The translations under genes and the position numbers were made by a program. Shown here piece after piece: positions 35,894 through 43,785 of a stretch of 64,000 bases of DNA. The DNA lies in assembly GCA_965203345.1 (NCBI GenBank), contig CBDBCK010000028.1, forward strand, positions 248,001 through 312,000, read 5' to 3'. Position 1 is the stretch's first letter, and each line of letters starts with the position of its first letter. This DNA comes from CBDBCK01 sp965203345 (GTDB lineage Bacteria > Chloroflexota > Dehalococcoidia > Lucifugimonadales > Lucifugimonadaceae). The notes under the pieces were generated by a model. It was not told the origin of the DNA and ran no database searches. It saw only the letters and a program-made list of their open reading frames with translations.

Positions 35894-36006
35894 TCTTCCT
35901 AAGAGTTTTTAGTCTAAAGAGGGAGAATAAAGATGAGAGCAAGGACTTCAGAAGTTCCTTTGGTCTGTAAGGTGTGAGAACGCCAAAACTTTTGAGTTGA
36001 TGTAGT

Positions 36007-36264
36007 TTACTTAGGAGTCTCTGGAGCCTTTAGGGTCAAACTTATACAGCTCATAGTCTTAGAAACACCGTCAAACTCCCGTATCTTTTTTTCTACTACA
36101 TTACCTAGCTTGTCCAGAAGATCAGCTTGCAGAATACAGATGATGTCGTATGGGCCGGTCACCATGTCCGCAACTGTAGTTTCAGACAATTCACGCAGTC
36201 TCTCCAGTACTTGCTTGGCCATTCCCGGTTTTGTTTGAATGAGCAAATAAGCCTTTATCGTCAA
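36007..36264 (-). CDS. Stand-alone Lrp/AsnC ligand-binding (RAM) domain protein
   Basis: An 85-residue protein that consists only of the RAM domain of Lrp/AsnC regulators (A-Y-L-L-I-Q-T-K-P-G start, T-G-P-Y-D-I-I-C segment), without a DNA-binding helix-turn-helix. Such proteins bind amino acids as oligomers or pair with full-length regulators. The start is TTG. It lies 36 bases downstream of the bicupin gene and could be in the same transcript. Confidence 0.75.
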   Translation of the reverse strand: MTIKAYLLIQTKPGMAKQVLERLRELSETTVADMVTGPYDIICILQADLLDKLGNVVEKKIREFDGVSKTMSCISLTLKAPETPK

Positions 36265-36300
36265 TGGATTTCTAATGTTGGAGTCTAGCTCGTTGGTAAT

Positions 36301-37044
36301 TCATGGCACGTCTACCCGCGGTGGCGGATTTAAGACAGGGTGTATAGCTAACAGTTTACCAACCGAATCTGAACCGTTGAATATGCCGTGCCGGATGCCT
36401 GTCTCACACAGGAACATATCGCCTTCCAATAGACGGTTGCTGTCATCTTCTCCGTAAACACAGTTTAGGTTGCCAGATAAACAGAACATAGCTTCTTCAT
36501 GTCTTGGATGGTAATGGTTTTGTGCGACGGCTCCTGGCTGGAAGGTTAGCTCTGAAAAATAGGAACTTTTCGCGCCTAAGAAGTCACCTGACATATCGTA
36601 CCGCATAATTCCTGGAGCGAACTCAAACTGTGACTCTTTACGTCGCTTGAACACCCTTTCTGCAGGGAGAGACCTATCGAATGAGGATGGCTCCTCTGCA
36701 CCTACCCAAGTTGGGGAAGGGTGTGGAGAAAACGTTATAAATCGCGCCGTTGTTTGTGAATCGTTTGTTATGCCGTGCGGTAAATCCTTCGGTACTAAAA
36801 CGCAATCTCCTGCATCTACTCTGAAGATTTGCCCGTCAAGTTTGATTTGTGCTGAACCTTCCACGCAGAAAAGAGATTCTTCCGATTCCGGATGGCGCCA
36901 GTAGCCCGTATATGCTCCTGGAGATATGGAGATATCCAGCACAGTCAGCATAGTTGATCCTGTGTTTTTTGACGTGAGCGTAAGAGCTTGGCAACCGTAT
37001 GCGATCTCTTTTTGTTGTTGATTGTCTCTTCGGTTGAAACCCAT
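36301..37044 (-). CDS. Two-cupin domain protein
   Basis: A 247-residue bicupin. The first cupin has E-x-x-x-x-x-E-G with H-G-I later. The second has N-H-Y-H-P-R-H-E-E followed by H-G, a complete metal-binding set. The first cupin has fewer histidines, so probably only the C-terminal domain is catalytic. The fold resembles ureidoglycine aminohydrolase and related bicupins. The substrate is unknown. Confidence 0.72.
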   Translation of the reverse strand: MGFNRRDNQQQKEIAYGCQALTLTSKNTGSTMLTVLDISISPGAYTGYWRHPESEESLFCVEGSAQIKLDGQIFRVDAGDCVLVPKDLPHGITNDSQTTARFITFSPHPSPTWVGAEEPSSFDRSLPAERVFKRRKESQFEFAPGIMRYDMSGDFLGAKSSYFSELTFQPGAVAQNHYHPRHEEAMFCLSGNLNCVYGEDDSNRLLEGDMFLCETGIRHGIFNGSDSVGKLLAIHPVLNPPPRVDVP

Positions 37045-37095
37045 ATTGTGCTCCTTTTCTTCTTTGGAAATTCCAGATAAGCGGAATATCTAGAA

Positions 37096-37473
37096 CTATA
37101 TCGCTTCTATGGTTATAAGGGCACCGGATGGTACCTGCTTAAGGGTAATAGCGTTCTCATCTATCATACCTAGGAGGTTTACTGCTGAAGCGGGACGTAT
37201 TTCATCACCTTGGCTTGCAGGTGTTAATCCAAAGAACAGGCACAATGCAGAACCCGGAGGCCAATAGGCCACTGCACCCAAATCTACTGTCTCTCTTGCC
37301 CATTCGTCCAGTTCCATTTCGACAGGGATAGAGAAGTATATCTCATCTCCCCATGTGCTTGCTTGAGCGCTTATAGGAAGAGACTCCCATAAGGCCACCG
37401 CCGACGGCGAATCGTTGAGTGCAGCTTCAAGCACTACCTTATTTGCTGTAATTCGTATGCGTCTCTCTTCCAT
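37096..37473 (-). CDS. Cyclophilin-like (TM1367-type) domain protein
   Basis: A 125-residue protein with the D-E-I-Y-F-S-I-P and V-D-L-G-A-V-A-Y-W-P-P-G-x-A-x-C-L-F-F-G segments typical of the cyclophilin-like PF04126 family. No proline-isomerase activity is known for these. It is the first gene of a probable minus-strand run with the bicupin and RAM genes. Confidence 0.75.
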   Translation of the reverse strand: MEERRIRITANKVVLEAALNDSPSAVALWESLPISAQASTWGDEIYFSIPVEMELDEWARETVDLGAVAYWPPGSALCLFFGLTPASQGDEIRPASAVNLLGMIDENAITLKQVPSGALITIEAI

Positions 37474-37575
37474 GACTGTGTTGCTTCCCTTGAAGTGTGG
37501 GTTATCTTTAATGATATTGGGCTTGGCAGCTCTTGGAAATTATACAAATCTTTTGTATATTAGTGAGTCTAGCAT

Positions 37576-38745
37576 ATGTTGAGATATTTCCCGTTTATAG
37601 TTGCTGTTCTACTGTTTTTCGTGGTGGTGGGAACCCTTTTAAGTATCTTCGCCGTATTCGGCCAGTTTAGAATATTTACGGTAATCATAAGCGTTTACGC
37701 AGGTCTTTTTGCTGTGTATCTTTTATCTCGGAGAGGGTTTTTTGCTAGGCGCGTTTGGCTCACGCCGGTCGATGGATCGGAGCCGAAGCTGCTAACAGCA
37801 CGGCGTATGCCTTTACCAAAGTTGGCGCGTGACAGTTTGGTGCGGTGCTTTGTTGATCAGAAAAGGGCAGAAGAATTGAACTATGATTTGATGCCAGACG
37901 ACAAGGTCTTGGGTGTAGAAAGTAATACAGCTGTGTATGCGTTGCCTCTTTCTCTTATGGGGATATTTATAACGACAGAGGTGCCTTCCTCAACGGGAGA
38001 CCTGATTGCGACGTGGTGGCCGGTGAGTTATTCGGCTCGCGTTTATAGAGCGAAGTTGCAGACAGGGCGTTACGTTGTGCAGAATTCGGCGATCCTTCTA
38101 AATCCGGAGGGTGAAGAGTGGGTAGAGTTTACCGGGCAGAGCATATCTGATAGAGCTCCTGATAGCAGGAATCTTGAGCCTTATCCAGTGGTACTTTGCT
38201 CCTGGGAAGCTTGGCAAACGGCGTTTCCCTACACACACATCCTCTTTTCTAGCGGAAGGAAACCTGACTTGTTTGAGGGTTACTATTCAAACAACCGAGC
38301 TGGTCTTTATCCGGAAAGGCAAGAGGACACCCGACTATCGCCTAAGGAACCGGTGGTAGGTCTGAATATAGATGATAGACTGTCGGTTTGGTCTATAAGA
38401 GCCCTAGAAAAGGAATCGGTACTGAACTTAGGGAAACGAAAGGATCGAAGGTTGTTACTTTACGAAGAGGCGTCTGGAGCAGTGTGTGCTTATAATCCAC
38501 GTGTCCAGGGACAAACCCTGACGTTTCACGTGAAGGATAAGAGAGGAACCCAGAACGAAGACGAGGGCTATCAGCCTATGTTGCTGGAGGATAAAGAAAC
38601 AAGCAGCGTCTGGCAGCCCATATCAGGTAAGTGCTTAGAGGGTGCGTTAAAAGGTGAGAATTTGGATAGGGTGTCCATCTCCAACGGATTTTGGTTTGTG
38701 TGGGAACGCTTCCACCCGTCTGCAGTTTTGTTTGAGTCCAGTTAG
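37576..38745 (+). CDS. DUF3179-containing membrane protein
   Basis: 389 residues with two N-terminal transmembrane segments (about 5-27 and 32-50) followed by an external domain. The segments D-K-V-L-G-V, V-Y-A-L-P-L and T-S-S-V-W-Q-P-I-S-G-K-C-L-E-G match DUF3179. The family's usual C-P-L-C motif is absent, replaced by S-Y-S-A-R. The function is unknown. 38746-38878 holds only a weak 5-pair hairpin (GTAGC/GCTAC). Confidence 0.65.
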   Translation: MLRYFPFIVAVLLFFVVVGTLLSIFAVFGQFRIFTVIISVYAGLFAVYLLSRRGFFARRVWLTPVDGSEPKLLTARRMPLPKLARDSLVRCFVDQKRAEELNYDLMPDDKVLGVESNTAVYALPLSLMGIFITTEVPSSTGDLIATWWPVSYSARVYRAKLQTGRYVVQNSAILLNPEGEEWVEFTGQSISDRAPDSRNLEPYPVVLCSWEAWQTAFPYTHILFSSGRKPDLFEGYYSNNRAGLYPERQEDTRLSPKEPVVGLNIDDRLSVWSIRALEKESVLNLGKRKDRRLLLYEEASGAVCAYNPRVQGQTLTFHVKDKRGTQNEDEGYQPMLLEDKETSSVWQPISGKCLEGALKGENLDRVSISNGFWFVWERFHPSAVLFESS

Positions 38746-38878
38746 TCTCGTCTCGTCTAGGCATTATTCAAGAGCTGAAAGTGTAGATTGTAGCTAATAT
38801 GCTACGGGAAGTCTCATAACCAGAGATGCCGAGTTTTAAGACACTAGGCAAAGGCAACACGAAAACCACAGCTGGGGA

Positions 38879-39712
38879 CTAGATAGCCTCCATTTCCGTA
38901 TCTTCTGTGGTAGCAGTGCCGTTCGCTTTCCACATTTTGCCCGCCTCGGTCTGTAATTTAGTGAAATCTTTCGTAATTATTTGACGCAAAAGTCCGGCGT
39001 CGCTACCATGAAGCATGAATCTCGCCTTCAGCTCTAATGAGTAACGCAAGCTAGCTTCCAGGGTCTGATGATGAATCATCACTGGTATCCCCTTCGCTTC
39101 TGAGACCTTTACTATAGTCTGTAACGTCTTCAGATAATCCGGATTTTCCAGTTCATCCGGTGCTCCAAGAGCGGTGGTCAAATCGTTAGGCCCTACGAAC
39201 ACTCCATCAAGCGGCCCGGCCTCTATAAGCCTGTCTAATTTCTCTACGCCGGCCACGCTCTCTACTCCCATAATGAATATACGATCTTTGTGTCTACCTT
39301 CAATATAGGCCTTCGTTTTTTTGCTTGGAAACCTGCCCCGCTTAGCATCTGCGAATGCCTTGCCTTTTAATGGATGCAACTTCGCTTTCCAAGCGCATTC
39401 ATTCACCTCATCATAGTCTTCACAGTATGGAACAAGTACTCCATCTGCTCCTGCATCTACAGCAACAGCTACTAATACAGGATCTGGCGACGCTACACGT
39501 ATGATAGATGTTAGATTTGCTGCTCTACACATGACCGATAAGGCTGCCATATCTTTACGGCTGCGAGAACCGTGTTCAGCGTCAATAACTACGTAATCAA
39601 GCGGAGTCCCGGACAAAACCCGTTCCCATCGCATGCTCTCCGCGGCGTAAAGCATCATACCGAATACGATGCCGCCCGCGGCTAGTGTTTCTTTCAGTTC
39701 AGCGGATCTCAT
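38879..39712 (-). CDS. HpcH/HpaI-type aldolase
   Basis: A 277-residue class II pyruvate aldolase-like enzyme. I-D-A-E-H-G near residue 43 contains the family His, G-V-E-S supplies a metal-binding Glu, and F-V-G-P-N-D-L is the characteristic motif. It cleaves hydroxy-keto acids to pyruvate and an aldehyde. It lies behind a Gfo/Idh oxidoreductase and a HAD hydrolase on the same strand, which suggests sugar-acid catabolism. Confidence 0.88.
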   Translation of the reverse strand: MRSAELKETLAAGGIVFGMMLYAAESMRWERVLSGTPLDYVVIDAEHGSRSRKDMAALSVMCRAANLTSIIRVASPDPVLVAVAVDAGADGVLVPYCEDYDEVNECAWKAKLHPLKGKAFADAKRGRFPSKKTKAYIEGRHKDRIFIMGVESVAGVEKLDRLIEAGPLDGVFVGPNDLTTALGAPDELENPDYLKTLQTIVKVSEAKGIPVMIHHQTLEASLRYSLELKARFMLHGSDAGLLRQIITKDFTKLQTEAGKMWKANGTATTEDTEMEAI

Positions 39713-39826
39713 CAGTTACCTCCAAGCGGCTATAGTGTAAACTTCCTGTATTTCTCAATATGGGCTTAGATATATTGCAAAAATGTCGGCGTCGCGCAAG
39801 CTTGAGGAAAAACAGGCAAAAACTCA

Positions 39827-40855
39827 TTATAAGTCTAAAGCGACCTCTCTACCTGTTCTCGCCGATTCTTCGGTCGCCTCAAGAACCTTCAACACATGGA
39901 GCCCGTGTTTTTGCGGGATAGGAGTGTCTTGAGTATCGTTTTTCAATGCCTTGACAAAGTCTGAAAACTGTTCCAGCAAAGGATCAAAATGGAGCACCTT
40001 TTCCTCTTCCCATTTACCTGAGGGTGTATCAGCTACCCACAAGGCAGTTTTAGGCCCAGCCTTTCCATATTGAATGCGAAACCTCAGCATCCCTTTAGTG
40101 AAAAATAAGTCGCCTCCATACTCTGTAGCGCCTTTTTCCCAAGCTATTCGAGATAGTGTGGCCACTAGACCGGATTTCCAGCGCATGAACACCATGGCGG
40201 TATCGTCGCATTTTATGGTCGGATGTTCGCTGAGAGGGTGAGTAACTTGTCCTACGAATGCACTTATAGAAGTTGTATCGTACCCTCCGAACCAAAGTGT
40301 GCGGTCTATTTGATGTGTACCGTCCATCTGTCCCATTCCTCCACCGAGTTCTCTATCGAGCATCCACGCGGGTCTACTGTAAGGCGAGTAGGGCTTGTGC
40401 CAAATGTCGTGAATCATCACCAGTTGCCCCATTCGTCCGGAATCGACTATCTTTTTCGCAGCTTTTACCACTGGGTAATAACGTTGCGTATGTGCTGTCA
40501 TCAACTTCACGCCGTTTTGCATTGCTACTTTCAACATGATTTCCCCATCCTTCGCCCACGTAGCCAAAGGCTTCTCCGTGTATACATGTTTGCCGGCTTC
40601 TGCTGCGGCTATTGCGGCTTCTTTATGCATTCCATGGGGAAGCGTACATATCACTATCTGAATATCGTCTCTATTTACGGCTTCTTTGTAGTCGCCAACA
40701 AAGTTGACATGAGGATATTTTCTCCGAAGTTCTACCGTCTGTTCCTCGCGTGGTTCGGCAACTACTACGGCATGTGAATCAGGCAATTGTTCCGCTATTC
40801 TTACGTAATTGCCACCTATCCTACCTACTCCTAATATCGCTGTTCCGTAGCTCAT
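39827..40855 (-). CDS. Gfo/Idh/MocA family oxidoreductase
   Basis: An NAD(P)-dependent sugar or cyclitol dehydrogenase. The N-terminal Rossmann motif G-V-G-R-I-G is followed by the T-E-K-P-L-A catalytic motif with the conserved Lys. A later G-x-x-H-x-I-D-x-x-x-W segment resembles G-x-H-x-x-D. The ATG at 40855 fits the family start; an upstream ATG would add seven charged residues. It shares strand and spacing with the aldolase and HAD genes. Confidence 0.87.
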   Translation of the reverse strand: MSYGTAILGVGRIGGNYVRIAEQLPDSHAVVVAEPREEQTVELRRKYPHVNFVGDYKEAVNRDDIQIVICTLPHGMHKEAAIAAAEAGKHVYTEKPLATWAKDGEIMLKVAMQNGVKLMTAHTQRYYPVVKAAKKIVDSGRMGQLVMIHDIWHKPYSPYSRPAWMLDRELGGGMGQMDGTHQIDRTLWFGGYDTTSISAFVGQVTHPLSEHPTIKCDDTAMVFMRWKSGLVATLSRIAWEKGATEYGGDLFFTKGMLRFRIQYGKAGPKTALWVADTPSGKWEEEKVLHFDPLLEQFSDFVKALKNDTQDTPIPQKHGLHVLKVLEATEESARTGREVALDL

Positions 40856-40946
40856 CGTTCCTCTTTTCCGTTGCATTTCTACAAACCGTCTCCTGCTTTT
40901 TGCACCCCGTCTTCATAAAAATTGTAAGGCGCAACATTCCAGGGGA

Positions 40947-41660
40947 CTATATTTGGTTTGGGAATATCCTCCTATGAAACCCGGTGATATCTTTAGCCTC
41001 AAAGTCTGGCTGAACTACGCCTGGAGGATATTTGCGGGAGGCCGTTACCCAGCCGGTTTGCATTCCGGCTTTGCTAGCACCGGCTATATCCGTATAAGGG
41101 TTGTCTCCTATAAACAGTATCTGGTCTGTCTGATTTGGTTTAACGTATAGCTTGGTGGCAGCGTGTATGAATATATCAGGTTCGGGCTTTGGTACGCCAA
41201 ATTCGCTCGACACTATGACGAAAGGCGCGAGAGAGCCAAACCCTGTCTTGGCTAGTTTCGCCCTTTGCTGTTTTCCTCCGTTCGTAACTATTCCCCATGG
41301 CTTGCTTGTGCTGTTCAGAAGAGCTGCAAAAGCCTTAGCCCCGGGCAATGGATTCATCCCTTCTATCAGCTTGTCGTAGTAATATTCTGTGTGAGATTCG
41401 GGTGAACCTTGGACTCCAGGCCATCTTTCGCGAATTAAAGGGAGAGCGTCTTGAGGTTCACAGGCATTCCAAGGAGAAAGCGACCAGAAAAAGGACAGAG
41501 CTTCTTCCCAAGAAGAGGCGTCTCGGACGGCAGGATTGTCTTCGTAGAAATTACGGTATGCATATTCATATGCAGCACTTCGGTCAATAAGAGTGTCGTC
41601 CAAGTCAAGCAGGATAGCCGTGCATGTTATGATGTCGGTTGAGATCTCGTTGGGTGTCAA
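40947..41660 (-). CDS. HAD-superfamily hydrolase, D-x-D-D-T type
   Basis: A 237-residue HAD hydrolase. Motif I is L-L-D-L-D-D-T-L, motif II is V-T-N-G-G, and motif IV is I-G-D-N-P-Y-T-D, all as in subfamily IA phosphatases. Both catalytic Asp are present, unlike the HAD gene at 24421-25152. It probably removes phosphate from a small metabolite and is first gene of the aldolase-oxidoreductase run. Confidence 0.85.
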   Translation of the reverse strand: MTPNEISTDIITCTAILLDLDDTLIDRSAAYEYAYRNFYEDNPAVRDASSWEEALSFFWSLSPWNACEPQDALPLIRERWPGVQGSPESHTEYYYDKLIEGMNPLPGAKAFAALLNSTSKPWGIVTNGGKQQRAKLAKTGFGSLAPFVIVSSEFGVPKPEPDIFIHAATKLYVKPNQTDQILFIGDNPYTDIAGASKAGMQTGWVTASRKYPPGVVQPDFEAKDITGFHRRIFPNQI

Positions 41661-41849
41661 AGGTCTTAATTAGCGGGCGAATGTAGATAACATCTTGTAT
41701 TGTAGACTAAACAACTTGAATACTATAGAATATCCGTGCAGCCATGGGAAAAGATAAGGAATAAAAACTCCCAAGAATGTCTCTTTCAGATTTTGCCATA
41801 TCATGCGGATTGCTTGCTGCGAACTCGTACTATAGCCAGACGTCGTACT

Positions 41850-42072
41850 CTACCGGACCTCGTCCAGCGAATCTTTATCAGAACCTCTGATATGACGCCA
41901 TAATTTGCTTCGTATAAGCCAGCGTCTGACGCCCATATTCATTGAGTCAAAGCGAGACGGAAGTTTTTATAAGGTCCTATCGGGAGATTATTCGCTTTTA
42001 TACTGTCATAGAGCTCCTGTTTTAGACGAGTTCTGCATTCTAGAGATTTATACTAAGGATGTCTCGTCGGGC
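41850..42072 (-). pseudogene. Tandem duplicate of the 3' end of the glycosyltransferase-like gene
   Basis: This segment repeats 42073-42270 with about 90% identity by eye and includes a further stop codon at 41850-41852. It encodes the same C-terminal segment (F-D-S-M-N-M-G-V-R-R-W-L) followed by a different end. The repeat is out of frame with the preceding copy, so the gene now ends shortly after entering it. 41661-41849 has no visible feature. Confidence 0.8.
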
Positions 42073-42899
42073 TCTCTTTTATCAGAATTTCTGATATCAC
42101 GCCACAACTTGCTTCGCCTAAGCCAGCGCCTAACGCCCATATTCATTGAGTCAAAGCGAGACGGAAGTTTATAGGGTCCCATCGGGAGATTATTCGCCTT
42201 TATACTGTCATAGAGCTCCTGTTTTAGACGAGTTCTGCCTTCTAGAGATTTACTAGGATGTCTCGTAGTGCTCTCCTTAAAGTCTATAACTCTGTGTAAT
42301 ATTCTTACTCTACTCATTCCCCGAAGCTGCTCTTGGCATTCTTGGCTTTTGGAAAAAATTGTTATTTCCACTGGATCGGACAAGCGTTTGAAACTAAAAA
42401 AACTTCTAAGTACTTTAACCCGGATAAACCTATGTGGCCAAAGTTCATGTCTTCTTTTGTCGATATAGTAAGTATAAACATTGCCATATATATCTCTAAT
42501 TTCTTCAAAATTTCCCACATTCTTTAATTGGGATTCTGCTACCCCACACAATCCTATTTGATCTATTGCTACTGGGTCATCTTTCTTTAGCCAATTTACT
42601 ATCTGTTCTACCCTTGTCGTATCTACTTCTACAGGAAACCAGTCATCCATGCACCAAAATACCCATTGTTCTTCTTCTAAATCCTCTAAAAGAGTCAGCA
42701 CAGTATCTGATATAGGTAGGGGGGTCTTTATGTACTCTTTTTGATTGCTTGAATCAGCTATATGATGCTGTAAAACTTCTTCAGATTGGTAAGGGATGCG
42801 GAAAGTAAATGGGTTATCAGGCCATAGCTGGTGGTATTTAAACATCATGTGATAAGATACTGCATAAGCAGTGTCGTGTGTTAAAACTAAGGCTTTCAT
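42048..42899 (-). CDS. Putative glycosyltransferase-like protein, MKA[IL]VLT family
   Basis: A 283-residue protein of the family that recurs at 52971-55683 and 60343-61209. The shared frame is M-K-A-L-V-L-T, then H-M-M-F-K-Y-x-x-L-W-P-x-x-P-F-T-F-R-I-P-Y-Q-S, then W-V-F-W-C-M-D-D-W-F-P near residue 80. The paired Asp could bind a metal and nucleotide sugar as in GT-A enzymes, but I do not recognise a named family. Its last dozen codons come from a tandem repeat in a shifted frame, so the C-terminus differs from the ancestral one. It is AT-rich relative to its neighbours. Confidence 0.6.
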   Translation of the reverse strand: MKALVLTHDTAYAVSYHMMFKYHQLWPDNPFTFRIPYQSEEVLQHHIADSSNQKEYIKTPLPISDTVLTLLEDLEEEQWVFWCMDDWFPVEVDTTRVEQIVNWLKKDDPVAIDQIGLCGVAESQLKNVGNFEEIRDIYGNVYTYYIDKRRHELWPHRFIRVKVLRSFFSFKRLSDPVEITIFSKSQECQEQLRGMSRVRILHRVIDFKESTTRHPSKSLEGRTRLKQELYDSIKANNLPMGPYKLPSRFDSMNMGVRRWLRRSKLWRDIRNSDKREPDETSLV

Positions 42900-43053
42900 A
42901 GATTCTTCCTTATCCTAACTGGTCTGTTTTTGTAACGAGTCTTTGATATAGTATCGGTTCGGACTGATCAATCATACGGTTCCAGTTTAACAATTTATGC
43001 ATAGTTATATATCGCTGATACGTCTAGTTGCTTGGTTTCCAGATTTGTTTTGT

Positions 43054-43086
43054 CTAGGTGATCTAGTATCCTAGATTACTAGATTA
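43054..43086. repeat. CTAG-rich short tandem repeat
   Basis: Four CTAG tetramers occur at 43054, 43063, 43071 and 43079, ending in two exact copies of CTAGATTA. It lies in the 358-base region (42900-43257) between two divergent genes, in which no ORF is seen. Confidence 0.5.
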
Positions 43087-43257
43087 ACTGAAGAGTTACT
43101 GAAAACTACTCTAATGTGTTCCGTTAAGGTCCAAATGATTAGATAGCAGAAGGCAAGATAGTTTGAATCCAGTTTGATATCCTTGCAGATGTTGTGGCTT
43201 GAGTCGTTAGAGGTTGCATGCCTTGAACCACTCGAGCTTTTTCCTAAACTTGATAAC

Positions 43258-43779
43258 ATGCCTTTCTACGATCTCATCACAGAAGAGCAGGCGAGGCTCC
43301 TCTCTTCGGCAAAACTCTTTTTTGTAGCGTCTGCAGACCCGTCTTTGAGGTGGGATGAAGGTGGCCCAGTTAACCTTTCCCCTAAAGGGGACTGTGAGCT
43401 GACTGTGCTCTCTAGTAAGAAGGTTGCATATCTTGACTATAATGGAAGCGGCAATGAAACGGCTCGCCATATAAGAAGCGGAGGTCCTGTAGTCATAATG
43501 GTCTGCTCGTTTGATGAAAAAGACGCTGCTATTGTGAGACTTTATGGTACTGGAAAAATTATTCCTCTTGCAGAATCAGAGCTGGCACGTACGATGGCTG
43601 ATCGCCCTGCCCGAAAAGGAAGGCTAAAACCGCGCCAAGTGATAGAGGTGGAACTTTCAAAGACATCTACAACATGCGGATATTCAGTTCCGGTGATGTC
43701 CTTCGTTCGAGAGAGACGCAAAGAAGACAGAGGTAGGGGCTATAAAACTGATACAAGAAAATTCGGCGCACAAGTATAA
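43258..43779 (+). CDS. Pyridoxamine 5'-phosphate oxidase-like FMN-binding protein
   Basis: About 173 residues from the ATG at 43258, with a split-barrel flavin-binding fold. L-L-S-S-A-K-L-F-F-V-A-S-A, G-G-P-V-N-L-S-P-K-G and T-A-R-H-I-R-S-G-G match the family. An earlier TTG at 43174 would add 28 residues that do not fit it. Members reduce or bind F420 or FMN with varied substrates; a role here is not clear. It ends 6 bases before uvrA. Confidence 0.75.
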   Translation: MPFYDLITEEQARLLSSAKLFFVASADPSLRWDEGGPVNLSPKGDCELTVLSSKKVAYLDYNGSGNETARHIRSGGPVVIMVCSFDEKDAAIVRLYGTGKIIPLAESELARTMADRPARKGRLKPRQVIEVELSKTSTTCGYSVPVMSFVRERRKEDRGRGYKTDTRKFGAQV

Positions 43780-43785
43780 GCTCAG

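Noticed and set aside
40223..40777. 184-residue plus-strand frame
   Set aside because: Antisense to the Gfo/Idh gene; Cys- and His-rich but without recognisable motifs.
43174..43257. Longer N-terminus for the FMN-binding protein
   Set aside because: The 28 extra residues from a TTG do not resemble the family and have no ribosome site.
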